In this document: positions 45,551-56,807 of the stretch, piece by piece
Position numbering within the stretch: the stretch's first letter is position 1
How the letters are laid out: the number at the start of each line of letters is the position of its first letter
From: Collybia mongolica
Lineage: Eukaryota; Basidiomycota; Agaricomycetes; Agaricales; Clitocybaceae
Assembly: GCA_013420905.1 (NCBI GenBank)
Contig: JAAXNY010000010.1
Coordinates: 2,728,001 to 2,792,000 of the forward strand
Length of the DNA: 64,000 bases
Direction of reading: 5' to 3'
Made by a program: the position numbers and the translations under genes
The notes under the pieces: generated by a model
The model's database searches: none
Told to the model about the DNA's origin: nothing
What the model saw: only the letters and a program-made list of their open reading frames with translations

Positions 45551-48500
45551 ACCCTGCGTGGTGGTTCATAAGACCAAGACAAAGGCCATAGGAACGGAAA
45601 ACCATGGCGCAAAAGTTAGCTGCTCATGCATTAAGGTTCGTTCATCGTGAAACCCAGCAAATTATTAATGAATTGTCGTCCATACAAGGTATATGTCCCA
45701 ATGAATATTCACGGAAGTGTTGTGGAGTAGCTAGTGATAGGGACAGAGTGTGCGATGAGTGGCGATTGTGATGTGAATTGAAGCGGGGGAAAGGCAGTGA
45801 GCCACTGTTGGGGTGATGACGAAAGAGCAGCGTATCGAGTATAATAGGCGAGAAGATCGGAGAATGTCTTCCAGGAGTAACAAGAAGAAATACTATACCT
45901 AAAACCTAATTCTCGAAAAGCAAAGAAGTATATAGTTCAACCAGGATTTCCGTGCCCCCCGACGTCCGCAGGTGGTGAATAAAGACTCGGTATCCTCAGA
46001 GCTTTGTGTTGTATATCACCTGCATAAGGTTGATGCTAATGCACTGCAATTGTAAGCGTTGGTAACCCCCATGACTGCAACGGTAGGATTATAGACATGC
46101 AGAAGGGTTGATGGGATGGAATGGATATTCGCCAAGGTGTAGACGAGACGATTGAACACGTCACGTGATCCGGTGGCCCGTGCGCAATGATAAACTTCAC
46201 TTTGGGAGATAAAAATTGGTTGATCGTTTCTGGCAGGACGAGAATAGGTTACTCAGTACGTGCGATGTTAGGTCAAGGGGGTTATTTTTCAAGCTATGTG
46301 GGTTTATGGCCTGTTCAACCGGCGGTAGAATCTGAAAGTTTAGATCCGGGCTGATGGGGCAGGTGATACTGTCGGGAGCAGACGTCGAGCCGCCGTTGGG
46401 ATCTTCATCACGTCCAACTTGTGTGGTAACCAGTGTGGCCGGCATTGGAAAGTCCCATCCGACCTTCCCGGGCTGGACATATTGAACTCTTGATGAACAA
46501 AACGATTGGAGCCCAACACATCCGGTAGTCAGTGGTGGCAACGGACGGAGCTACAGACGCAACCATATAATATATCGATCGAGTAGAGGATGTATTCGTT
46601 ATGGACCGCGTTCTGTTGACGGTTGTCATCCAGCGACCTCGATCATGGACATGCGACTACCTCCTATGTTATTGAATTCCAACGAATTCCAATTAATTGC
46701 ACCGATTTCGGAGGGAAAAGCTTGGCGGTACTATGTGCACAATCTAAGCACAACCGGCGGAGTGCGCATCCCTTGACATGGCCTTTTCTGAAGATCGACG
46801 TTAATTGGTGAGTGAATGATTACAGGGGGGCGAACGGACCTGCAGTGATCTTCGAGAAGGAGCAAGCGTTTGTGTAGTAGTTCCGTAACTCTGTTTGACG
46901 ATCTTGTGAGCTTCTGTCAATGCTGTCGACGATGGTATCTTTCTTGGGAGTGGAGCATGACAATATGGAATAGTCCGTCAAATTAGATACAGATTCCCCC
47001 GCTTAATGGACTGAGAATATGCTGCCTGCCCGACACCCTGTTAATGATGATAAACATCTCAAGGGCCCTCAAGGACATGCCCAAATTTTTCCATCCACTA
47101 GCTTAAACCTGAGCCCAAGAGTGAAAAAAAGCCTACGGAAAAATTCGAAAGGTAACTAGCACGCCAAGCTGAGGGATATCATAACTTACTGAACTAAACA
47201 CCCTACTATGCAGTACGATATCCCGAATTAGGGGGTAAATCGGACAAAGAGTCGGGCCATCGAATTTATAAAGACTTGGCGGTCGTGTGTATCCAGACGG
47301 ATTCCAGCGGATTCCTCGTCGGTACCGAACTTCATCGTGGGCCAACGGGACGAGAACCGAAGTTCGCTTGTGTCTGTTTGGTCAAGGCCCTACGCGAATA
47401 ACAATTGTCAACTCCGCGGCTGTGAAATTTGAAGATATGTCGGCTCCATCTTGGCAAGTCAGTTGATAAGTCTATTGAATTTTTTGAAGCTTCGGATTCA
47501 ACGTTTCGCATGTCGCAGGAAGACGGTTAGAAAGCACAGACAGAGGCGTGACCACAAGGCCGATCAGTATGGGGAGCGAGCCCGAGAAAAACGCGGGCTT
47601 GGGAGAGGTACACAAAAGACTAGTCTTGTCTGGATAAAAAGAATATAAAAAGAATATCGACGGTTCTCGCAACGTTCACCGCGCGATGTAAGCGTCAGTA
47701 CTTCAAGACATGACAGTTGAGCGCACTTTTCTAACGGTCAGTCGTGGCGCTCTCCGGCCGTCGGAAATACTGTTGATCTAAAATCAGTACGAACTTTGAT
47801 GCTACCAAACTTGAGATCTCGAAGAACAAAAGAGGTCCTTGGGGCGGTGAGAATTGGGTGAGGATCATCGATGCAAGGTCAACGTGCTTTCGAGATATCG
47901 CTAGGGCAGTGTGGAGCCCTTGCCAGGTCCTGCCATTAATCCTTAAGGGTTTTGACAGCGTGGTCGCAGGCCTTGGATCTAAGTCCAGTAACAAAAAGTA
48001 ACTTTCGCTAAATGACCCGCCGTGCGTTTTCCCTCATGCTGTGCGACGGGTGTAGTACCGTCAGGTATATGGTAGTAATCAGATGATAAGCAGATGGATA
48101 CAAAGTTGATAGATATGACGATGAACCGAAATTCATGATTTTTTTTCCAAGGAGGAGCTCCGGGTGATGCAACTGTATGATATATTGTGGCAATCAAGGT
48201 AATCATCACGGCACATCACGGCATGAACTGGATGCCTGGGAGAACTGAGACGATTGGGCGGGGGCTCCTGGGTAGGTGCGGTGCGGTACCATTCACAAGG
48301 CTGGAGATTTCCCACCTCTGCTCCAGAGAAGTGGGAATCGTCGAAACAAAGCAATCCTGTGGGATGCGGGGCTCGCCCGGTCGTGCCGCGGTGAAAACCC
48401 AGAGCAAAAGGCAGCGAAGGGTGGAAGACGAAGCGGGTGACAGATGTCGGAGGAGTTCAACATAGCGGCGATGATGCAATGTGTCAATGGTGGAAAAACA

Positions 48501-49071
48501 GCAGATCATAAAATCCAGGGGTGGGCGGAACCGATTGGAAGAAACTTGAAAAACAAGGACGTTTGGGCGGCTTCATTTGGAAATTTGTTTGTGGAGGACT
48601 CGCTGAGGAACAAAGTCGAGTAGTTTTATTTAACGCTTTATACGTTGGCTTTTGTCTCGGATGTGGGGTAGCAACCGGTGAGATTTCTTGACGTCCAGCC
48701 ACATGAGCCTGATATCAGAACTGTGGAGTGGGATTTCAAAAATATTCCTGGGGATGCTACACGATCAGGTCTGAGCACGTGTAAAATTTCCGTTTTCGGA
48801 ATGATATTTCTCCTTTTGGAGAGATAACCGCGTTGGCGCTGTTCTCGTGCGACCATAGGCGGTATCCATTGGCACAACCCTATATCATGGCTACCACTGT
48901 TGTTGGATCAGGTTTTTTCCCCCTTCTCTTACCCCTTACCTGAATGCTGACGGGGCTCCTCTTTGCATAGTTATTTTTTCTATCTACTTTCCGTCGCACA
49001 TCCCGCGACACCCACGCTCTTTACCTGGTTATATACGTCCCCCATCTGGTGGGCGCTCATAGAACTAAAAA
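45551..49071. other. Long gene-poor region
   Basis: A CACGTG core (TCACGTGA) is at 46,161-46,168. Minus-strand frames at 46,197-46,541 and 47,731-47,994 are open but lack ATG starts in frame and recognised features. The final 150 bp is the presumed promoter of the SH3 protein. No supported gene. Confidence 0.4.
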
Positions 49072-50910
49072 ATGCACGTCGCAGTCGATCACACGCGTAT
49101 TTCGCGCGATTTCGTAAAAAAATCTCTGGAAGAACGGCACCCGGGTCTTTTCAATTTACCCATCCCTCTGCCGTCAATCCCTCTCCTCAACCCAATTCTT
49201 ACGCCCCTCGTCGGGGGCAATAACAAACCCTCACCTACTCCACCACCTCCTCCTCCAGCGCCGGCACCGACACCCCCACCACCCCCTTCCTCGCCACCGC
49301 CATCTGGTGGTGGAGATTCTGGTAGCGGAAGCGGGGGCGGGAGCGGTAATGGAAGTGGGAACGGCAGCGGAGGAGGGGATGGAGGCGGAGGAAGTAGTGG
49401 TGGAAATGGTGGCGATGGAGGCTCGTCGGGCGGGGACAGTGGGGGGAGCGATCCTGGCTCAGGAAATACTGGGGGGGACGGCTCGAATCCCGGCGGCAGC
49501 GGCAACACAGGGTCAGGATCTGGGAACAACGGTGGTAGCACCAATACCGGTTCTTCGCCACCTGAGCAAACAGGTAGCTCTGGTAACCCGAGCAACTCGA
49601 ATGGATCTTCATCAGGCCCTTCGGGATCAAGCGACGCGTCCTCTGGTGATGGCGAGTCGAATGATGGTACTAACGGTTCTCAGAACGGCGACAGCGGTAG
49701 CGGCGGCGGCGGTGTCATTGTAAATGCTGGTACCAACCCTAACGAGACCAATAGTGGGCACGGTCTGAAGTCTGCCATTGCCACCGGTACAGGCAACGGA
49801 TCCCCCAACGCAACGGGTACCTCCAATCCTGGCGTTGATGGTTCCAGCGGCAACGTCGGCTCGGTACCTGGCGATTCTGCATCCACCGGCAGCGGAGGAG
49901 GCATCTCCAAAGGGGCCGCCGCGGCAATAGCTGTCATCGCTGTCCTTGCCTTCCTTGCACTTCTCGTCTTCCTTCTACGCAGACGCGCCGTCGCCCGCCG
50001 AAGTGATCGCAGAAACCGCTGGTGGGGTAAGAAAGACACCGCCACCCCTCGACCCCAATATGGCGACAGGAACAGCGTCGACAGTACCAGCTCGCGCACC
50101 GCGAGCGTGAGGAGCAGCTTCGCGACCACATTTGACCACGGCCAGACCCCTCGTTTGACCATCGATTTCAGCACCATGCCCCCTGTCCCACCCATGGCGG
50201 AGATTCGCAATGGACCTGTTGGGCAAGGCCAGCTCTTCTCACCCGCCAATGATACCCCCATTCTCGTCACCTTCGATAACTCCCATGTGTCGCCTACCGG
50301 CGAGGCGCGATACTCGACCCACAGCATCCAGAGCAATTCCAGCGACGGATTCGCGCAGTACCTTGTCGTGGCCAATAGCGGCCTCATCGACTCCCCCGAA
50401 ATCAGAACCCCCATGTCTGTTCGCCCCTTCTCCCCCTCAGAATCTTTCGCTTTCCCCAAACCCCCTAACGTACAGTCCGGTGATTGGAGCAACGCGGGCT
50501 CCCGGCCCCAGAGCAGCTCGACCCTGGCCACCCTCAAGAGCCCAGAAATATCGTACCTCGGCTCTCCCATCCCCCCCACTCCTGCCCTCCCCAAAGACCC
50601 CTTCGCGGATCCGTCCAAGCCTGAATTCTCTGGTATTGAATCGATTTGTCGCCCATTTATCCCCACTCTTGGGGATGAGCTGGCCGTCGCCATTGGGGAT
50701 AGCGTCAAGGTTATAAGTATCTTCGATGATGGGTGGGCCATGGTCGAGAAGATCCCAGAGGGGACTGAGGGCCCAAAACCCCAATCCGGCCTTATCCCAA
50801 TTGACTGCCTGCGGGCGATCGACCAGGACCTCCCCGCTTTTATGTCCGAGCGACGGGTCAGTATACCGTATGCAGGGAGTGCCGACGGTCACACAGTGGT
50901 GGCACTATGA
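49072..50910 (+). CDS. Single-pass membrane protein with C-terminal SH3 domain
   Basis: One intronless frame of 612 codons. After a short N-terminus comes a Pro run and about 200 residues of Gly/Ser/Asn/Asp low-complexity sequence. Next is a membrane helix at about 281-303 (AAAIAVIAVLAFLALLVFLL), then the stop-transfer RRRAVARRSDRR and a cytosolic part with SH3 at about 527-582: GDELAVAIGDSVKVIS, DDGWAMVEK, SGLIPIDCL. The order, Ser-rich outside, one helix and SH3 inside, resembles Fus1-like fungal proteins and suggests a cortical signalling or polarity scaffold. There is no clear signal peptide, so either it inserts through the helix itself or a first exon was missed. GC is high in the low-complexity part, which causes long shadow frames on the other strand. 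Confidence 0.8.
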   Translation: MHVAVDHTRISRDFVKKSLEERHPGLFNLPIPLPSIPLLNPILTPLVGGNNKPSPTPPPPPPAPAPTPPPPPSSPPPSGGGDSGSGSGGGSGNGSGNGSGGGDGGGGSSGGNGGDGGSSGGDSGGSDPGSGNTGGDGSNPGGSGNTGSGSGNNGGSTNTGSSPPEQTGSSGNPSNSNGSSSGPSGSSDASSGDGESNDGTNGSQNGDSGSGGGGVIVNAGTNPNETNSGHGLKSAIATGTGNGSPNATGTSNPGVDGSSGNVGSVPGDSASTGSGGGISKGAAAAIAVIAVLAFLALLVFLLRRRAVARRSDRRNRWWGKKDTATPRPQYGDRNSVDSTSSRTASVRSSFATTFDHGQTPRLTIDFSTMPPVPPMAEIRNGPVGQGQLFSPANDTPILVTFDNSHVSPTGEARYSTHSIQSNSSDGFAQYLVVANSGLIDSPEIRTPMSVRPFSPSESFAFPKPPNVQSGDWSNAGSRPQSSSTLATLKSPEISYLGSPIPPTPALPKDPFADPSKPEFSGIESICRPFIPTLGDELAVAIGDSVKVISIFDDGWAMVEKIPEGTEGPKPQSGLIPIDCLRAIDQDLPAFMSERRVSIPYAGSADGHTVVAL

Positions 50911-51380
50911 GGTACGCACAAAATCCCGTTAACGTCCGTTTCGTTCTTGGGCTGATAATTGTGCAGATATTTAAAGGCTGAATAACAGCTGAATAAATGA
51001 CCTCTTATGCCATTACGATCTAGCTCGGGCAGCGCGAAACACTTCAATCAATCACTTACTCAAATCCATCTCTTCTCACTAACTTCAAGCAGTACATATA
51101 CCCTAGACCCATTGAACCCGAGTGTTTGTTCATCTTCTCCCCCCACACTCGCCCTAAACATTTGTCCCCCACACTTCGCTTCACTCTTGCCTCCCGTTCT
51201 TATAACTGTACGAACTTGGGAGACGTATCTATCCCGGTTGATTTCTCAAGCCCTCTGTTGTTCATTGCTTTTTGGGCGCTGGTACATCCATAATATTATT
51301 TCTTGTATACTTCTCCGTGGTGACATATCCCCCCCTTTTGTTGTTGTTGATATCAGGCTCTGTCAATACAATTGTTGTAC
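50911..51380. other. Intergenic
   Basis: 3' flank of the SH3 gene and promoter of APC2. AT-rich near 51,285-51,300. Nothing else seen. Confidence 0.4.
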
Positions 51381-54300
51381 ATGACCTAGTATATTCTATA
51401 ACTTAAAAAGCTTTTGAAATGTATTTTTTTTATTGACGCACAGTTGGTTTGGCCCATGGAAAGCAATCGATCATGTGATTCGCAAAATCCTTTCATCTCC
51501 ACCACCATCATTTTGGGGTCAAGTCGCGTACCGTGCCATCGAAATGGCGACAGACGCCCTGCGCTCTCAGGTCGCGGCAAAATGGCAAGAGTCCTTCACG
51601 CGTCTAAACTTTGGCGAGCCAGGCATATCTGGGTTGATGACTTTCAGCCAGGTACGTTCCAATCAGGATGTTCAAAACTTGAGTTCACCATATCTTGTCA
51701 TAGGCCTGGAATCTCTCGACGGACTTTCTGCGTCCGAAAGACATTACGGATCCAAACTGGAAAACGGAATACAGTGCGTTACGCTTCGACCACGCTGGAT
51801 AACTTGAAGGAGGTTGATTGGTTGAGGTAGATATGAACGACGTGAGTATGGCGCTGGGGATGGTCAAGGAGTGTCGACGGTTACCTGTTGTGCTGGAAAC
51901 GTTCCATGGTGCGTACGCGTACCTTGGGCTGCTTTCTGATCTTAACTTCCGTTTAACAGAGGACATACGAAAAAACTACCACCTCATCAATCACGACGTG
52001 CAGCAATTCATGGCAAACTACGAGGTGCGCAGCCTCATTCCGTATCGCGCGAATTCCTTGGTGTAATTTAAATGCTCCCAGTCTACCGCAGATCCCAACA
52101 TTATCGCACAGCTCGTCTTTCGCATTCAGCAGTGGTTCAGGGCGTGGTCGCCACCCACTGAGTGCGTTCTAGCCGCATATACGCGGCAATTACTGATTAT
52201 AACATTTTAAGGCTTGGCCCAACTTTCTTCTCGGCCTTTACGCTTACGTTCCAAACCCACCTCTTCTCCATCCTTCCCCCTTCCTTCTCCCGGGGGTTCA
52301 AGGCTCTGATCGTGGCCACCCTTCCGCCGACCGACTCAACGCCACCGCCACCGCCAAATCGACACCTGTGGAATGCATTCGAATCGCTTGGGCTACTGGA
52401 TCGGTTCGACTCCATCATTGCGAGTGTGGGATACGAGCATATTGAGGCTCATGTTCTCGTGACGTGCACCGGGGACTGGTCTAAACCCATGATAGAGACG
52501 TTACGGACTTGGATGTCGGATAGGATGGTGTCGTGGATGCTGCATCCATATGCGAGAGGCGCTTCCAATGGTCGGTGGCCAGGCTTCTGTTTATGTGTCG
52601 AGACGCTCACGAAATTATGACATAGCGGATGAGGCTCGGGCAATGCTGCAGGGTGTGGGGTCACGGTTTGATTTTCATATGAATAAAACTCTGTGTGATC
52701 TACGGTGAGTACCTTTCACTCATTTTACGGATGTGTCCATAATTTTATTTTCACAGAACAAGAGAAATCTTCGACATTATCATAGACTTTCCCGACTCGA
52801 TGGGCGCCTTGCAGGATCTCAGGGTGTGTTCTTGCTCTCCTTCCTTTGCTATATCATTGAACACACGCAATAGGATTGTTTGCAAAGAGTGGATCAGCGA
52901 GCGGCTCTCGTTCAGTCATTACGAAAAGCGTGAGCCATGGTGCTATTCACAGCGACTTGAAAACTAAAGAAAATCAGGAACCATAAACGGTTGCTCCACC
53001 CTGGAGCTGCAACCAACTCGATAATAACACAATATGTGGCTACTATCAAATGCCTTCGGATTATTGATCCACCGGGGGTTCTGCTGTTCAAAGTGGCGGA
53101 TCCAATTCGACGCTATCTCAGGTACGCCACTTACAGGTGGTGATATTAAGACGCTGACTCCTCTTTCAGAGAACGTCCGGACACTATCAGGAGTATCGTC
53201 GCCAACCTCGTCGGAGACGAGGAAGGTGGAGATCTCATTGACGAGAATGATGTCCAGCTGTTGCAGCAGTCTGACGTTGAAGACTACAGTGATTCGAATT
53301 GGGAACCAGAGCCGATGGATGCTGGGCCTGGTGAGGCGTTTTTGCACGTACTACAGGACGGATCAGCTAAACAAATTTCCAGAATTTAGAGCCAACAAGC
53401 CAAGTGACGTACTCAGCACGCTTGTCAGTATATACGACTCGAAAGACCTGTTCGTCAAGGAGCTGCAGGTTCTGCTTGCCCAGAGACTCCTCGCCATTGA
53501 TGACGACGACGTCCAGAAGGTGGATAAAGAAGTAACTCCTATTTTTTCGCTTACGGAGTTTTCGAAACGCTCATTACCGCAATAGCGACGTAATATCGAA
53601 ATTCTCAAGTTACGTTTTGGAGAGGCGGCACTTCAAGTGTGCGAGGTCATGCTGAAGGACATGACTGACTCGAAACGAATTGACGGACATGTGCAGTCAC
53701 AGAAAGCTGTGAGTTCTTCATTTTGTCTGCATGGGCATATCCAAACTAAGGGACAGTCGGTCGTACATCCGACGATCATCTCACAACACTTCTGGCCATC
53801 TCTCGAGACAAGTGACATTGTGATGCCAGGGCAATTCCAAAAGTAGCCTTTCATAGCTTTCGTTATCCGAAATGGACCTGATGGCGATGTCGTACAGGCT
53901 TCAGGAGGAATATGCGCAAGAGTTTGCCGTCTTCAAGCCGGATAAGAAATTACGCTGGTTACCACACCTTGGAACTATTCATTTAGAGCTTCAGCTGGAA
54001 GATCGGGTTGTTGAGGCAGACGTCCCACCATTAGAGGCAGCCTTCATTGAGCTGTTCTCGCACAAACGTAAGTTCTTTGTGGATCATTATTACCTGAACC
54101 GGACGCGACTCACTCCTGTAAAGCTGTGTTGTCGATCGATGAGCTAATCACAGGGGTGGGCTCTGTGGACCGGAGCGCCGCTCTCAAGGCGCTCTTGACA
54201 TGGGTTGACCTTGGGGTCCTGAAGGAAGACATGGAGGGGACATTCAGGCTCCTGGAAGTCTCGGAGGAGCCATCTGCGGGCCCCAGCGAGCATGCACGAA

Positions 54301-54686
54301 GCAGTCAGTCGTCTCATCTTGCAGGCTCACGCTCACCCACACATTGACAATTTCATATCTCTCAGTGCCCGGTATCCCCGATGTGCCTCCCGTGTCGAGT
54401 GTGCAGCAGCAGCAGCAAGCCGAGCAGATGAAAGTTCACTGGAAGGTGCATCAGTTTTTCTGCCTTTATTTCATACGTCGCGGTGCCTCACGCTACGCTT
54501 TTTGGACAGTTCATTGAAGGGATGCTTACGAACCTTGGGCCCTTGCCGTTGGATCGAATACAGTCGATGCTCAAGCTGGCGCCGGGGTATGACCGGACGA
54601 TGGACCAGCTGGCCGCGTTCTTGGAGGCGGCGAGGAGAGAGGGGCTCCTCGCGAGCCGGGATGGCGTGTGGAGGCTCAACAACTAG
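51381..54686 (+). CDS. APC2: Anaphase-promoting complex subunit 2 (APC2, cullin)
   Basis: Nineteen exons join in frame to 779 residues (2,340 coding bases). The first exon is proposed as 8 bases (51381-51388), with an intron to 51443; this gives an ATG in frame with the conserved-looking WFGPWKAIDHVI. If wrong, the start is at 51544. The cullin region includes NKTLCDLRTREIFDIIIDFP, YVATIKCLRIIDPPG, FRANKPSDVLSTLVSIYDSK (cullin homology) and KRIDGHVQSQKAS. The C-terminal APC2 domain (winged helix) is LPLDRIQSMLKLAPGYDRTM to the end WRLNN. APC2 binds APC11 and forms the catalytic core of the ubiquitin ligase that triggers anaphase and mitotic exit. A short poly-Gln (VQQQQQAEQ) precedes the last domain. 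No lesion, as expected for an essential gene. Confidence 0.93.
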
Positions 54687-56807
54687 TCGGGGCGTGTCTA
54701 ATGTTTGCGCTGTGTACATGGCAAGGGTGCTGCTGTATTTCTTGTAATAATTGATGGAAATTTGATCACGCGATCGAGCTTGTGTGGCGGGGGAAGGGCG
54801 TGTGCTGTACATGCAAAAGTGGAAATTACCCATGCAAGCATAAGCCTGAGGTGGCAGAGTCAGATTTGTACCCTGTTTCGTGGCTCAGCGCCGCGATTGG
54901 ATATCGAGTACATTTCCACATCATACAAACTCCCCTCGACGTTCATTTGCAGCCCTTGTATTGACGGCCGCCAGTGGTGTTGACATAACCCTTGAGTGGC
55001 ATTTTTAACGCTCGAGAAGAGTATTTATATTCCTGGGTTAGGCGGCGTTGCGATCAGGTACACGGCATGACATGCAGACATTTCATCGCTGTCTTTGTCT
55101 TGCCGATTTTATTAAAATTCGATCCTTGCTGGAGATGCCGTTGGGGTTTCAAGGTTCAAATGTTTGCTCACGAGCATTGATATGAGGGTAAGAATGACTA
55201 AAAAAGGCCCTTGCTGCGTGAAAAAATAGCCTTGGGTCGAATGGGGACCTCTTCATTGCGGTGGATTGGAAATGATGGAAGAGGTATTGCGATGAAATCA
55301 GAACGGGTGGAGTTCGTTGAGGCTATGGTAGGACACGCTCTTTGGAGAGCGATAGTCCATAGTGTGGATGAAGTTTGTGCCATTTGAGAAGGAGAATTCG
55401 GTGATGATAATATCTTGTTTGCGATAGGGGATGATAACAGCGAGTGTCAACAAGATAACAGGTTGACGCATCTCCGTAGCTCCGTTCAACATGGCAAGTC
55501 CGAGGATGCCGAAACATCGAAGGGGTCGATTGATAATACCACGGTCGGGAATCGGGCTAGGTCGGTGGTGATGATAAGATGACTCATACGCGAACATTCC
55601 TGATAGTTTCCTTCATGCGGCTATATTATTGGCCAATTAACAAAACGCCGTTGGAGGTGAAGTGTAAAAAGGAGCACGCCCAGTGAAGCTTACCACGCCC
55701 CGCTCTGGCGCCTGTCATCGGGCGGAGCAACAAATAAGATAACGCAGCAGGTTTTTTTTTTTCGGCTGCGAGGGTTTGTGCATTGGTGCTGAGGACGTGA
55801 ATAAGGGGGGGTAAACGTGGTCATTTCGGGTGGTGTGGTATGCCCGGGTAGCGTCATTCCCAGTTGCTGCAGCATCAGCAATCGCCGCGCTAAGTGCGTA
55901 ATGGGCCCGAGCACTCCTCGTTCGGGGCCACGAGTGGCTCTAAAATAGACGGCCGAACACGTTGAGGCATGTATTTAGCCTCCACCGCAGGGAACGAGCC
56001 AATAAGCTCGGGGGACAGATGATGGGGGAATGATCAATTATGGAGGGTCCTATTGGTCATGGGTCGCGTACGGTTTTCTTGAACGCCTAATCCACTAGGA
56101 AAGTTAGAGTTCCAAGCTTGAAAACCCTGAGGCATGGGACGTTGGAATGGAGCCAAGACACTCGTCGTTTACGCCAGTGATTGATTCACGGGCGCTTGTA
56201 TTTAGGCTTGGGCTGGCTTTTTTTTTTTGATTCCAAGACGGCGGGAATGGGTTAGAAAATATGTGCCTCGCGGTATTCATCTCGAGGAAACAGTGGTGTT
56301 GCATCCCCTACCGGCCTACACGTGAGCGAAAAAGTTCCCCGAAGAGGGTAACCCTGGCTCAGTGACCCTCTGTGCGTCAAAATTTGATGCCACTTCGATC
56401 TTGAACCGTCAAAATAGCGTGTTTGAGGATGAAAAGGGAAGGTGTGGATGGTTGGTTATTTGAGAAAGTTGTTGGACCGCCGCCGCGATAAATGAATTGA
56501 AGGCTACTTATAATAGCACGTGGGTAAAAAAAAACCGATCACGGTTTGAGGTATGTAATGAGAAAAACTACATAAAAAGCTCGGCAGGAACAAATTACAA
56601 AACACTTCCCTTTTCCGTCGGACCCAAAGCATCGCTTTTTTTTTCTTAACAACCAGCTCCCCTCTTTGATATCCTCATTCTCGTGGCCCATCTTTGTTGT
56701 AATCTTACACGCCAGCCTAGGCAACTCTGAGCGGATTTCCCGCTGTCCTTGTTGTCAGCGAAACCCGGCGGCATTCCTTATTAGTTCTAATATTACCCAT
56801 CGACGTC
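54687..56807. other. Gene-free stretch
   Basis: About 2.1 kb between APC2 and the antiporter. Frames are short and overlap on both strands without family features. It contains T/A runs at about 55,751 and 56,217 and a CACGTG at 56,518-56,523. Confidence 0.45.

Noticed and set aside
46197..46541. Minus-strand frame of 114 codons
   Set aside because: It starts at a non-ATG codon, I found no exon join to the ATG at 46,629, and no motif was recognised.
47731..47994. Minus-strand frame with a protein-like look (NGRTWQGLHTALAISRKHVD)
   Set aside because: No ATG in frame, no upstream exon and no known family; left as unannotated.
49089..50741. Long minus-strand frames of 168 and 353 codons across the SH3 gene
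   Set aside because: They are Pro/Leu/Arg shadows of the GC-rich Gly/Ser coding strand and have no motifs or splice logic.
51760..51835. Apparent frameshift in APC2 between TEY and MNDVSMAL
   Set aside because: A normal 57-bp GT-AG intron (51774-51830) joins the two frames exactly.
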